Under the pieces are notes generated by a model that was given only the letters and a program-made list of their open reading frames with translations, did no database searches and was not told the DNA's origin. From positions 1 through 15,358 of the forward strand of contig CAXBLY010000013.1 of NCBI GenBank assembly GCA_963976865.1: a stretch of DNA of 15,358 nt, read 5' to 3'. This document shows positions 7,584 through 14,333 of this stretch, one piece after another (within the stretch, counting starts at the first letter, position 1; the number at the start of each line of letters is the position of its first letter). The DNA is from UBA1858 sp963976865 (GTDB lineage Bacteria > Pseudomonadota > Gammaproteobacteria > UBA4575). The position numbers and the translations under genes are program-made.

Positions 7584-10500
7584 CTAGTCATTCTGTTCCA
7601 GCTCGATATTAATACCGAGTGAACGTATCTCCTTCATCAGAACGTTAAATGATTCAGGCATACCTGCTTCCATCTGCTGATCGTTATCAACAATGTTCTT
7701 GTACATCTTGTTACGTCCAGCAACATCGTCTGATTTCACGGTTAGCATTTCCTGCAGGGTATATGCAGCGCCATAAGCTTCCAGCGCCCATACTTCCATT
7801 TCACCAAATCGCTGACCACCGAATTGTGCCTTACCACCCAGCGGCTGCTGCGTGACCAGACTGTATGGCCCGGTTGATCTAGCATGCATCTTGTCGTCAA
7901 CCAGATGATTCAGCTTAAGAATGTGCATGTAACCTACCGTGACTCTGCGCTCGAACTGCTCGCCGGTACGGCCATCGATCAATTCTGTCTGACCATCCTC
8001 AGGCAAATCAGCCAGTTTCAGCATACGCTTGATCTCATGCTCTTCAGCGCCATCAAATACAGGTGTTGCCATTGGCACACCACCTTGCAGATTACCTGAC
8101 AGTGTCATGATTTCTTCGTCATTAAACTGTCCAAGATCAACTTTGGTGCCTTCATCCTGATTGTAGATTTCATCCAGGAAGCTGCGTAACTCGGCAGGTT
8201 TTCCATTATTGTCGAGCATACCCTGAATTTTCATCCCCAGGCCTTTCGCTGCCATACCAAGATGGATCTCCAGCACCTGGCCTACGTTCATTCGGGATGG
8301 AACACCAAGCGGGTTAAGCACGATATCAACTGGTGTACCGTCTGGTTTATGTGGCATGTCTTCTACTGGCACAATCATTGAAACTACACCTTTGTTTCCA
8401 TGACGACCCGCCATTTTGTCACCTGGTTGCATACGACGTTTGACGGCCAGGTAAACCTTAACCATTTTCAGTACGCCGGGCGCCAGATCATCACCCGCAG
8501 TAATCTTTTCTCTCTGCTCAACCAGGCGCTGTTCTGCAATTTCACGCTGGTTGGCAATACTTTGAGATAGTTGCTCAAGGCTTTCATTGACTGCCTCATC
8601 ACGCATGCGGATCTCAAACCATCGATCACGTGACAATCCCTGCAAGTAGCCTGCTGATACTTTTTCACCAGACTTCAAACCATCCGGGCCGCCTTCTGCG
8701 ACCTTGTTGGTAATCAGGCGCTCAACACGATTGAAAATATCTTCCTCGTGAATTCGCAACTGGTCGCGCATGTCTTTTTTGACCTGCTCGATTTCTGCTT
8801 CTTCTATCTGCAGTGCCCGACGATCTTTTTCCACACCATCACGTGTAAATACTCGCACGTCAATGACCGTGCCTTCCATGCCTGACGGCACTCGCAATGA
8901 AGTATCTTTAACGTCTGATGCTTTTTCACCAAAGATAGCCCTTAACAGCTTTTCTTCCGGTGTTAATTGAGTTTCCCCTTTAGGAGTTACTTTACCTACC
9001 AGAATATCGCCCGGCTTAACTTCAGCACCGACATAAACAATGCCCGAATCATCCAGTTTGGCTAGCAGGCTTTCGCTGACATTTGGAATATCAGCAGTGA
9101 TCTCTTCTGCACCTAATTTAGTATCACGTGCCACACAACTCATTTCTTCAATATGGATTGTTGTGAAACGGTCTTCTTCAACCACACGCTCAGAGATAAG
9201 GATTGAATCCTCGAAGTTGTAGCCATTCCACGGCATGAAAGCGACCAGCATGTTTTGCCCTAGCGCCAGTTCACCCATATCCGTAGATGGCCCATCAGCA
9301 AGTACATCACCACGGGCAATCACATCACCTGGCCTCACCAGTGGCTTCTGGTTAATACACGTATTCTGGTTAGAACGCGTGTATTTAGTGAATGCATATA
9401 TATCAACACCGGCTTCGCCAGGCTGAGTTTCATCATCATTAACACGTACAACAACACGCCCGGCATCTACGGTGTCAACAACACCGCCTCGCTTGGCAAC
9501 CACTGAGGCACCAGAATCGATAGCCAGTGCCCGCTCAATACCGGTTCCCACTAATGGCTTATCAGCCCGCAGTGTTGGTACTGCCTGACGCTGCATGTTT
9601 GAGCCCATTAATGCACGGTTAGCATCATCGTGCTCCAGGAATGGAATCAGCGATGAAGCCACAGACACTATCTGCTTGGGCGATACATCCATGTATTCAA
9701 CTTTGTCAGGAGTCGACAAAGCAAATTCGTTCAGATGTCGACATGAAACAAGTTCGTCAACCAGGTTACCCTTGTCATCGAGACTGGCATTTGCCTGGGC
9801 GATAACATACTGACTTTCTTCAATCGCTGAAAGATATTCAATATCACCTGTCGCTTTACCTTTGGTCACCTTGCGGTAAGGTGTTTCCAAAAATCCATAG
9901 TCATTGGTTCGCGCATAAATTGCCAGAGAGTTAATCAATCCAATATTAGGACCTTCAGGCGTCTCAATTGGACATACTCGACCATAGTGAGTCGGGTGTA
10001 CGTCACGCACTTCAAACCCGGCACGTTCACGCGTCAGACCACCTGGACCCAGCGCTGAAATACGGCGTTTGTGTGTCACTTCCGACAATGGATTGTTCTG
10101 ATCCATAAACTGGGACAACTGACTTGAACCAAAGAATTCTTTAATTGCTGCTGCCACAGGCTTGGCATTTATCATCTCTTGCGGCATCAGGCCTTCAGAT
10201 TCTGCCAGCGTTAAACGCTCTTTCACGGCACGTTCAACCCGAACCAGACCAACACGGAAAACATTTTCCGCCATCTCACCTACGCAGCGCACGCGACGGT
10301 TACCGAGATGGTCAATATCATCAACCATGCCATTACCATTGCGGATATCAATTAGCACTCGCATTACATCAAGAATATCTTCTTTACTTAGCGTGCCTTC
10401 GCCAGTGGTTTCTTCGCGTCCAATACGACGGTTGAACTTCATTCTTCCTACAGGTGAAAGATCATAGCGATCCGCCGAGAAGAACAGGTTATTAAATAAT

Positions 10501-11666
10501 GACTGCGCTGCTTCTTTCGTTGGTGGCTCACCTGGACGCATCATGCGGTAAATTTCTACCTGTGCTTCCAATTCCGTCGTGGTTGAGTCAATAGCCAGTG
10601 TTTGCGAGATGTAAGGACCACGATCAATTTCGTTGGTATACAAAATTTCAAACTCTTTAATACCACTTTCTTCAAGCTTGTGAATATTCTCTTCGCTCAA
10701 CTCTTCGTTGGCATGGAAAATTAATTCGCCTGTTTCCTCATCGACAATGTCATGTGCAATGACTTTCCCCATGAAATATTCCTGGGGAACAATTAACGTC
10801 TTTAATTTCGCTTCTTCAAGCTGACGCACGTGGCGCATAGTAATACGTCGACCTGCTTCAACCAGCACATTGCCTTTAATCTCAATATCAAATGCAGCAA
10901 TCTCACCACGCAAATGTTCAGGCGTTAATGCAAGTTCAAAACCTTTTTTGGATACTTTGATTTTATGCGTATCAAAGAACATCGCCAGGATTTCCTGGGT
11001 ATCGTAACCCAATGCACGTAACAGTATGCTTGCAGCCAGTTTTCTGCGGCGATCAATACGGACGAACAAACAGTCCTTGGGATCGAATTCCATATCCAGC
11101 CAGGAACCACGGTAAGGAATAATTCGAGCCGAATACAATAATTTACCAGATGAATGCGTCTTGCCTTTATCATGATCAAAGAACACACCAGGCGAACGAT
11201 GTAACTGGGAAACAATGACACGCTCTGTACCATTGATAACGAAAGTGCCGGTATCGGTCATGAGAGGAAGTTCGCCCATGTAAACTTCCTGCTCTTTAAC
11301 GTCTTTAACTTTCTTCTGGCTGGCTGGCGCATCTTTATCGTAGATAACCAGACGTACGGTGACTCGCAAAGGAGCGGCGTATGTCAATCCGCGCAGCTGA
11401 CATTCTTTAACATCAAATACTGGCTTGCCAAGTCGGTAGCTCACATATTCCAGAATTACGTTCCCGGAATAACTCTCAATTGGGAATACGGTATTAAACG
11501 CACCATGCAATCCGGTATCTGCTCTATTTTCAGCACTTGCATCTAATTGCAGAAATTGTCGATAAGATGCCAACTGAATCTGAAGCATGTAAGGTACTTC
11601 AAGAATCTGTGGTCGCTTACCGAAGTCCTTTCGAACTCGTTTCTTCTCGGTGAAACTGTATTGCAT
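7584..11666 (-). CDS. rpoB: DNA-directed RNA polymerase subunit beta
   Basis: Beta forms the other half of the RNA polymerase active-centre cleft and binds rifampicin. The product has 1360 residues against 1342 in E. coli. The rifampicin-binding cluster begins GSSQLSQFMDQNNPLSEV at 513. Gln519, Asp522, His532 and Ser537 (E. coli 513, 516, 526, 531) are all wild type, so the sequence predicts rifampicin sensitivity. NFED places Glu819 and Asp820 near the active site (E. coli 813, 814), and GDKMAGRHGNKG places Lys1083 and Lys1091 (E. coli 1065, 1073). The numbering offset rises from 6 to 18 between these points, which means about 12 extra residues in the lineage-specific insertion in that stretch. 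The ATG follows GAGGAGG by only 4 bases. The gene lies 192 bases downstream of rplL, with two hairpins between. Confidence 0.99.
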   Translation of the reverse strand: MQYSFTEKKRVRKDFGKRPQILEVPYMLQIQLASYRQFLQLDASAENRADTGLHGAFNTVFPIESYSGNVILEYVSYRLGKPVFDVKECQLRGLTYAAPLRVTVRLVIYDKDAPASQKKVKDVKEQEVYMGELPLMTDTGTFVINGTERVIVSQLHRSPGVFFDHDKGKTHSSGKLLYSARIIPYRGSWLDMEFDPKDCLFVRIDRRRKLAASILLRALGYDTQEILAMFFDTHKIKVSKKGFELALTPEHLRGEIAAFDIEIKGNVLVEAGRRITMRHVRQLEEAKLKTLIVPQEYFMGKVIAHDIVDEETGELIFHANEELSEENIHKLEESGIKEFEILYTNEIDRGPYISQTLAIDSTTTELEAQVEIYRMMRPGEPPTKEAAQSLFNNLFFSADRYDLSPVGRMKFNRRIGREETTGEGTLSKEDILDVMRVLIDIRNGNGMVDDIDHLGNRRVRCVGEMAENVFRVGLVRVERAVKERLTLAESEGLMPQEMINAKPVAAAIKEFFGSSQLSQFMDQNNPLSEVTHKRRISALGPGGLTRERAGFEVRDVHPTHYGRVCPIETPEGPNIGLINSLAIYARTNDYGFLETPYRKVTKGKATGDIEYLSAIEESQYVIAQANASLDDKGNLVDELVSCRHLNEFALSTPDKVEYMDVSPKQIVSVASSLIPFLEHDDANRALMGSNMQRQAVPTLRADKPLVGTGIERALAIDSGASVVAKRGGVVDTVDAGRVVVRVNDDETQPGEAGVDIYAFTKYTRSNQNTCINQKPLVRPGDVIARGDVLADGPSTDMGELALGQNMLVAFMPWNGYNFEDSILISERVVEEDRFTTIHIEEMSCVARDTKLGAEEITADIPNVSESLLAKLDDSGIVYVGAEVKPGDILVGKVTPKGETQLTPEEKLLRAIFGEKASDVKDTSLRVPSGMEGTVIDVRVFTRDGVEKDRRALQIEEAEIEQVKKDMRDQLRIHEEDIFNRVERLITNKVAEGGPDGLKSGEKVSAGYLQGLSRDRWFEIRMRDEAVNESLEQLSQSIANQREIAEQRLVEQREKITAGDDLAPGVLKMVKVYLAVKRRMQPGDKMAGRHGNKGVVSMIVPVEDMPHKPDGTPVDIVLNPLGVPSRMNVGQVLEIHLGMAAKGLGMKIQGMLDNNGKPAELRSFLDEIYNQDEGTKVDLGQFNDEEIMTLSGNLQGGVPMATPVFDGAEEHEIKRMLKLADLPEDGQTELIDGRTGEQFERRVTVGYMHILKLNHLVDDKMHARSTGPYSLVTQQPLGGKAQFGGQRFGEMEVWALEAYGAAYTLQEMLTVKSDDVAGRNKMYKNIVDNDQQMEAGMPESFNVLMKEIRSLGINIELEQND

Positions 11667-11696
11667 TTAGCCTCCTCGTATCCGGGCTTTAAACTG

Positions 11697-11750
11697 ATTA
11701 CTGAAAAACATCTGAGCAATCTTCATCGCGATGAAATGTTTTTCAGTAAT
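11697..11750 (-). promoter_or_regulatory. Long hairpin just upstream of rpoB, possible RNase III site
   Basis: A perfect 15-base-pair inverted repeat (11697–11711 with 11736–11750, ATTACTGAAAAACAT and its complement) encloses a second perfect palindrome, TTCATCGCGATGAA, at 11722–11735. The two stems are offset by 10 unpaired bases on one side. No U tract follows on the minus strand, so it is not an ordinary terminator. In E. coli the rplL–rpoB spacer carries an RNase III processing hairpin and an attenuator, and the position and long double-stranded arm fit a processing site here. The structure is plain in the sequence; the enzyme assignment is inference. Confidence 0.7.
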
Positions 11751-11785
11751 TGTTTTGTGTAACAAATTTATTTAAGCAACCACGA

Positions 11786-11825
11786 GCGAACACATGCTAT
11801 GGAATCACCCATAACATGTGTTCGC
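11786..11825 (-). terminator. Hairpin after rplL, candidate partial attenuator
   Basis: An 11-base-pair perfect stem (GCGAACACATG, 11786–11796 with 11815–11825), a C/A mismatch, then 5 more pairs (TATGG with CCATA) closes a 6-base loop. It starts 33 bases after the rplL stop. The minus-strand sequence after it is T-rich but interrupted, so full termination is unlikely. Its place fits the partial attenuator known between rplL and rpoB in E. coli, which lowers RNA polymerase subunit expression relative to L7/L12. The degree of termination is not visible from sequence. Confidence 0.6.
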
Positions 11826-11858
11826 GTCGCGATGCTATGAAGCACGTAATGTGTAGAA

Positions 11859-12236
11859 TTACTTAAGTTCTACAACAGCGCCAGCTTCTTCAAGCTGCTT
11901 CTTTACGTCTTCTGCTTCGTCTTTAGATGCCGCTTCCTTAACAGTAGAAGGTGCACTCTCTACCATTTCTTTGGCTTCTTTAAGTCCAAGACCAGTAATA
12001 GCCCGAACTACTTTAATAACAGCAACCTTGTTGCCACCAAAACTACTCATAACAACATCAAATTCGTCCTTCTCTGCTGCTGCTTCGCCGCCTCCAGCTG
12101 CTGCTGCAGGTGCTGCTGCGACTGCTGCCGCTGCAGAAACGCCGAATTTCTCTTCCATCGCAGAAATCAAATCTACGACTTCCATTACTGTCATATTGGA
12201 AATAGTTTCCAAAATATCTTCTTGTGATACAGCCAT
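11859..12236 (-). CDS. rplL: 50S ribosomal protein L7/L12
   Basis: L12 is the only multicopy ribosomal protein. Its dimers bind the L10 tail and recruit translation GTPases such as EF-G and EF-Tu. The 125-residue product has the three expected parts: an amino-terminal dimerisation and L10-binding helix pair (about 1–33), an Ala/Gly-rich flexible hinge (about 34–55), and a globular carboxyl-terminal domain with KVAVIKVVR and GLGLKEAKEMVE that contacts the factors. It is strongly acidic, as is usual. The ATG has AGGAG at 9 bases. The gene follows rplJ after 45 bases. A small AU-rich hairpin lies in that gap, but no promoter was identified. Confidence 0.99.
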   Translation of the reverse strand: MAVSQEDILETISNMTVMEVVDLISAMEEKFGVSAAAAVAAAPAAAAGGGEAAAEKDEFDVVMSSFGGNKVAVIKVVRAITGLGLKEAKEMVESAPSTVKEAASKDEAEDVKKQLEEAGAVVELK

Positions 12237-12250
12237 TTCTAAATGCTCCT

Positions 12251-12280
12251 AAAAAATATAAAACCGTTAAGTGACTTAAC
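12251..12280 (-). repeat. Short AT-rich hairpin with U-rich tail between rplJ and rplL
   Basis: The sequence GTTAAGTCACTTAAC (12266–12280 on the minus strand) is a near-perfect palindrome beginning one base after the rplJ stop. It is followed by GG and a run of T and A (TTTTATATTTTTT) leading into the rplL ribosome binding site. It has the shape of a weak intrinsic terminator, but the stem is short and AT-rich, and rplL must be expressed above rplJ. It may instead keep the rplL initiation region unpaired or mark the mRNA for processing. Function is not established. Confidence 0.3.
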
Positions 12281-12281
12281 T

Positions 12282-12806
12282 TTAAGTTTGCTTTTGGTCG
12301 CGTACAGCAGCCACAGTTCGCACCATTTTTGCGTGCGGTTCTGCCAAAGTGCGGACGAATTTCTCGACCGGCGCTTTCATTACTGCCATTAACATACTGA
12401 TTGCCTGATCCTTCGTCGGTAGGCTTGCCAATCGATCCAGCTCTGATGTTTCTAGAAGCTGGCCACCAATGGAAAGCATTTTGACATTAAGCAAATCATG
12501 CTCTTTCCTGAAGTCCTTGATAATGCGTGCAGCTGAACCTGGGTCTTCCTGCGAAAACGCAAGAATCATAGGTCCGACTAAACCATCATTCATACACTCG
12601 AATTCAGTGCCCTCTAATGCGCGCTTGGCAAGTGTGTTTTTAACCACTCGCACATACACGCCACCCTGGCGTGCTTTAGTTCGCAATTCAGTCAGAGCAT
12701 CAACACCGAGTCCTCGGTATTCGGCAGCAATCGCCGAATGGGCTTCAGCAGCAACCGCAGCAACCTCAGACACAACTACTTTTTTGCCTGCTAGGTTTAA
12801 TGCCAC
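12282..12806 (-). CDS. rplJ: 50S ribosomal protein L10
   Basis: L10 anchors L12 dimers to 23S rRNA next to L11 and represses its own operon by binding the leader RNA as an L10–L12 complex. I start it at a GTG, giving 174 residues beginning MALNLAGKK, because a perfect AGGAGG lies 9 bases upstream and homologues begin MALNL. An upstream in-frame ATG at 12875 would add 23 unrelated residues from the regulatory leader. The rRNA-binding domain spans about 1–130 (GVYVRVVKNTLAKRALEGT is the conserved core). The carboxyl helix that binds L12 is longer than in E. coli (165 residues total) and holds a tandem 11-residue repeat: KFVRTLAEPHA at 149–159, then KMVRTVAAVRD at 160–170. E. coli has a single such unit. 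Confidence 0.97.
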   Translation of the reverse strand: MALNLAGKKVVVSEVAAVAAEAHSAIAAEYRGLGVDALTELRTKARQGGVYVRVVKNTLAKRALEGTEFECMNDGLVGPMILAFSQEDPGSAARIIKDFRKEHDLLNVKMLSIGGQLLETSELDRLASLPTKDQAISMLMAVMKAPVEKFVRTLAEPHAKMVRTVAAVRDQKQT

Positions 12807-12821
12807 AGTATGGTTCCTCCT
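12807..12821 (-). promoter_or_regulatory. Strong ribosome binding site that fixes the rplJ GTG start
   Basis: On the minus strand AGGAGG (12816–12821) lies 9 bases before GTG. This is the longest Shine-Dalgarno match near the gene and decides the start in favour of GTG over the upstream ATG. A strong site suits a message whose access is controlled by protein binding to the leader. Confidence 0.85.
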
Positions 12822-12856
12822 AAGTTGATCTCGAATCAGAAAATCCAATCCAAGAG

Positions 12857-12887
12857 TTGCTACATAAGTTAGCAATTACTTGCTAAC
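12857..12887 (-). promoter_or_regulatory. Leader hairpin with alternative pairing upstream of rplJ
   Basis: A perfect 8-base-pair stem (GTTAGCAA with TTGCTAAC) with a 4-base loop occupies 12868–12887. It has no U tract. Its downstream arm, TTGCTA, could instead pair with TAGCAA at 12857–12862, with a 7-base loop. The two pairings exclude each other. This lies between the L10-binding element and the ribosome binding site, where a structural switch could pass the L10-binding state to the start codon. The pairings are seen; the switch is inference. Confidence 0.4.
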
Positions 12888-12924
12888 ACGATTGCAGTGT
12901 TCCAACCCAGAAAATTCCGAATGG

Positions 12925-12990
12925 AGCCACCGTCTGCGCAGGATTCATTTCTTCAATTAAACGACAAACTCGCCGTTCCTGCGGTCTTTG
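12925..12990 (-). ncRNA. L10 leader: L10(L12) autoregulatory RNA element
   Basis: The minus-strand leader contains GACCGCAGG (12978–12986) and, about 35 bases on, CCTGCGCAGACGGT (12929–12942). These pair into the bipartite stem with an internal loop that is the conserved core of the bacterial L10 leader. A small hairpin (AACGGC with GTCGTT, 12960–12977) lies inside it. The element is about 120 bases upstream of the rplJ start, as in E. coli. In that system excess L10–L12 complex binds here and shuts off translation of rplJ and rplL. The recognition is from remembered E. coli sequence and the pairing, not from a covariance-model search. Confidence 0.85.
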
Positions 12991-13003
12991 ACGGCCGTAC
13001 ATA

Positions 13004-13032
13004 ATTATTCAAATTATTATGAAACAGCCCAA
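13004..13032 (-). promoter_or_regulatory. Weak candidate promoter upstream of the rplJ leader
   Basis: In an AT-rich part of the rplA–rplJ gap, TTGGGC (13027–13032) and AATAAT (13004–13009) are 17 bases apart on the minus strand. An alternative -10, CATAAT, lies at 13016–13021. E. coli has a promoter between rplA and rplJ in the same place. The -35 match is poor (three of six), so this is only a candidate. The 278-base gap otherwise holds the L10 leader and two hairpins. Confidence 0.3.
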
Positions 13033-13044
13033 AGTTACTTAATC

Positions 13045-13068
13045 TAGCGAGAACATTAATCCTCGCTA
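13045..13068 (-). repeat. Hairpin after rplA
   Basis: A perfect 7-base-pair stem (TAGCGAG with CTCGCTA) closes a 10-base loop, starting 16 bases after the rplA stop. The minus-strand sequence after it has no T run, so I do not call it a terminator. It may protect the 3' end of the rplKA message or act in processing at the junction with the rplJL leader. Confidence 0.4.
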
Positions 13069-13084
13069 TGGTTTTTAAATATAT

Positions 13085-13777
13085 CTATGCCAATGCAGCC
13101 TGATCGACCAGTACACCCACACCCATGGTTGACGAAACAGTGACTTTTTTCAGGTAAATACCTTTGGCAGAAGACGGTTTCGCCTTCACCAGATCTGCAA
13201 TCAGGGCTTCCAGATTTTCTACCAGCTTTTGCGCATCAAAATCCACTTTACCGATACTGCAATGCACAATGCCGGTCTTGTCTGCGCGATAACGCACTTG
13301 ACCTGATTTTGCATTTTTCACCGCACTTTCAACATCGGGTGTCACGGTACCCACTTTCGGGTTTGGCATTAATCCACGTGGACCCAGTATTTGACCGAGC
13401 TGACCTACGACGCGCATTGCATCTGGTGTTGCAATGACAACATCAAAATTCATTTCGCCTTTTTTAACCTCATCAGCGAGATCATCAAAACCGACTATGT
13501 CAGCACCTGCATCTTGTGCGGCTTTAGCCTGATCACCTTGCGCAAACACGGCAACACGTACTGTTTTACCAGTTCCGTTAGGTAATACTGTAGCGCCACG
13601 AACAACCTGGTCAGATTTACGTGGGTCAATACCCAGGTTTACTGCCACGTCAATTGATTCAACAAATTTTGCACGCGCATTGTCTTTAACCACCGACATT
13701 GCTTCTACTGGTGCATACGCCTGCTCGGTATTTATTTTTTCACGAGCGGCTCTGATATTTTTCCCTGCTTTAGCCAT
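13085..13777 (-). CDS. rplA: 50S ribosomal protein L1
   Basis: L1 binds the mobile L1 stalk of 23S rRNA, helps move deacylated tRNA out of the E site, and represses translation of its own rplKA message. The 230-residue protein (234 in E. coli) shows the two-domain family layout with GGATVLPNGTGKTVRVAVF near residue 60 and the signature GPRGLMPNPKVGT near 133. The ATG is 2 bases after the rplK stop, and its GGAGGGAG ribosome binding site overlaps the last rplK codons. This suggests translational coupling of L11 and L1. Nothing about the protein looks unusual. Confidence 0.99.
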   Translation of the reverse strand: MAKAGKNIRAAREKINTEQAYAPVEAMSVVKDNARAKFVESIDVAVNLGIDPRKSDQVVRGATVLPNGTGKTVRVAVFAQGDQAKAAQDAGADIVGFDDLADEVKKGEMNFDVVIATPDAMRVVGQLGQILGPRGLMPNPKVGTVTPDVESAVKNAKSGQVRYRADKTGIVHCSIGKVDFDAQKLVENLEALIADLVKAKPSSAKGIYLKKVTVSSTMGVGVLVDQAALA

Positions 13778-13779
13778 GA

Positions 13780-14211
13780 TTAAACTCCCTCCACCTCAAG
13801 ACCCATACTACGAGCACTGCCTGCAATAGTACGCACTGCGGCATCCAGGTCAGCTGCTGTCAGATCTGGTTCTTTGGTTTTAGCAATTTCTTCAAGCTGG
13901 GCTCGAGTGACTTTGCCTACCTTATTCGTATTGGGTGTACCTGATCCTTTTGGAACCCCTGCTGCCTTCTTGAGAAGGACCGACGCAGGTGGCGTCTTCA
14001 TAATAAATGTGAAACTGCGGTCGTTATATACCGTGATCACAACTGGGACAGGCATGCTTTTTTCAAGATTCTGTGTCTGTGCATTAAATGCTTTACAGAA
14101 TTCCATGATATTCACGCCATGCTGACCTAACGCAGGTCCTACAGGTGGGCTAGGATTAGCATCCTGCGCCGGAACCTGAAGCTTGATATAAGCTTCAATT
14201 TTCTTCGCCAT
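13780..14211 (-). CDS. rplK: 50S ribosomal protein L11
   Basis: L11 binds the GTPase-associated centre of 23S rRNA and is needed for RelA activation during the stringent response. The 143-residue product has a Pro-rich amino-terminal domain with PSPPVGPALGQHGVNIMEFC (prolines at 20, 22, 23 and 26 form the thiostrepton-binding face in homologues) and a carboxyl-terminal rRNA-binding domain with AAGVPKGSGTPN and GSARSMGLEVEG. The early lysines, modified by PrmA in E. coli, are conserved (MAKK). The ATG follows AAGGAGC at good spacing. A structured leader, likely the L1 operator, lies immediately upstream. Confidence 0.99.
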   Translation of the reverse strand: MAKKIEAYIKLQVPAQDANPSPPVGPALGQHGVNIMEFCKAFNAQTQNLEKSMPVPVVITVYNDRSFTFIMKTPPASVLLKKAAGVPKGSGTPNTNKVGKVTRAQLEEIAKTKEPDLTAADLDAAVRTIAGSARSMGLEVEGV

Positions 14212-14222
14212 TTTAGCTCCTT

Positions 14223-14262
14223 ACGGGTGCAATCGCGATAAATCCAGTTCATCGCTCCCCGT
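14223..14262 (-). promoter_or_regulatory. Candidate L1 translational operator in the rplK leader
   Basis: On the minus strand ACGGG pairs with CCCGT (14258–14262 with 14223–14227), and inside it GCGAT pairs with ATCGC (14251–14255 with 14235–14239). This leaves an asymmetric internal loop of 2 and 7 bases and an 11-base apical loop. The motifs GGGAGC and GATGAA fall at the internal loop. They resemble the L1 site on the 23S L1 stalk and in L11–L1 leaders. The element ends a few bases before the rplK ribosome binding site, where L1 represses in E. coli. Structure is visible; L1 binding is inferred. Confidence 0.5.
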
Positions 14263-14278
14263 GTCATGTTTAAAATTG

Positions 14279-14310
14279 GCGCAATCCCCATATCGCTACA
14301 GGAATTGCGC
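14279..14310 (-). terminator. Hairpin between nusG and rplK, weak terminator or attenuator
   Basis: A 10-pair stem (GCGCAATTCC with GGGATTGCGC, one G·U pair) closes a loop of about 12 bases. It starts 23 bases after the nusG stop. The minus-strand sequence after it is CCAATTTTAAAC, only a short T run. E. coli has a termination site and a separate rplK promoter in this gap. I see no convincing promoter here, so the hairpin may set partial readthrough into rplK. Confidence 0.45.
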
Positions 14311-14333
14311 ACTACTTCTCTTGCTGTTACTAC

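Noticed and set aside
7572..7584. Small palindrome GGTCT-tgc-AGACC at the rpoB stop
   Set aside because: A 5-bp stem with a 3-base loop and no U tract is expected by chance. rpoB and rpoC are normally co-transcribed.
10925..11233. Minus-strand overlapping frame of 102 codons inside rpoB
   Set aside because: It is an alternative frame within an intact, conserved beta-subunit gene, with no independent start signal.
12063..12145. Repetitive GCT/GCA-rich tract, considered as a tandem repeat
   Set aside because: It encodes the Ala/Gly-rich hinge of L7/L12, a normal feature of that protein.
12469..12828. Plus-strand reading frame of 119 codons across rplJ
   Set aside because: It mirrors the L10 coding strand and has no ribosome binding site or family resemblance.
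12807..12875. Upstream in-frame ATG that would lengthen L10 by 23 residues
   Set aside because: The added residues come from the regulatory leader, have no likeness to L10, and lack a ribosome binding site. The GTG has a perfect AGGAGG and gives the conserved MALNL start.
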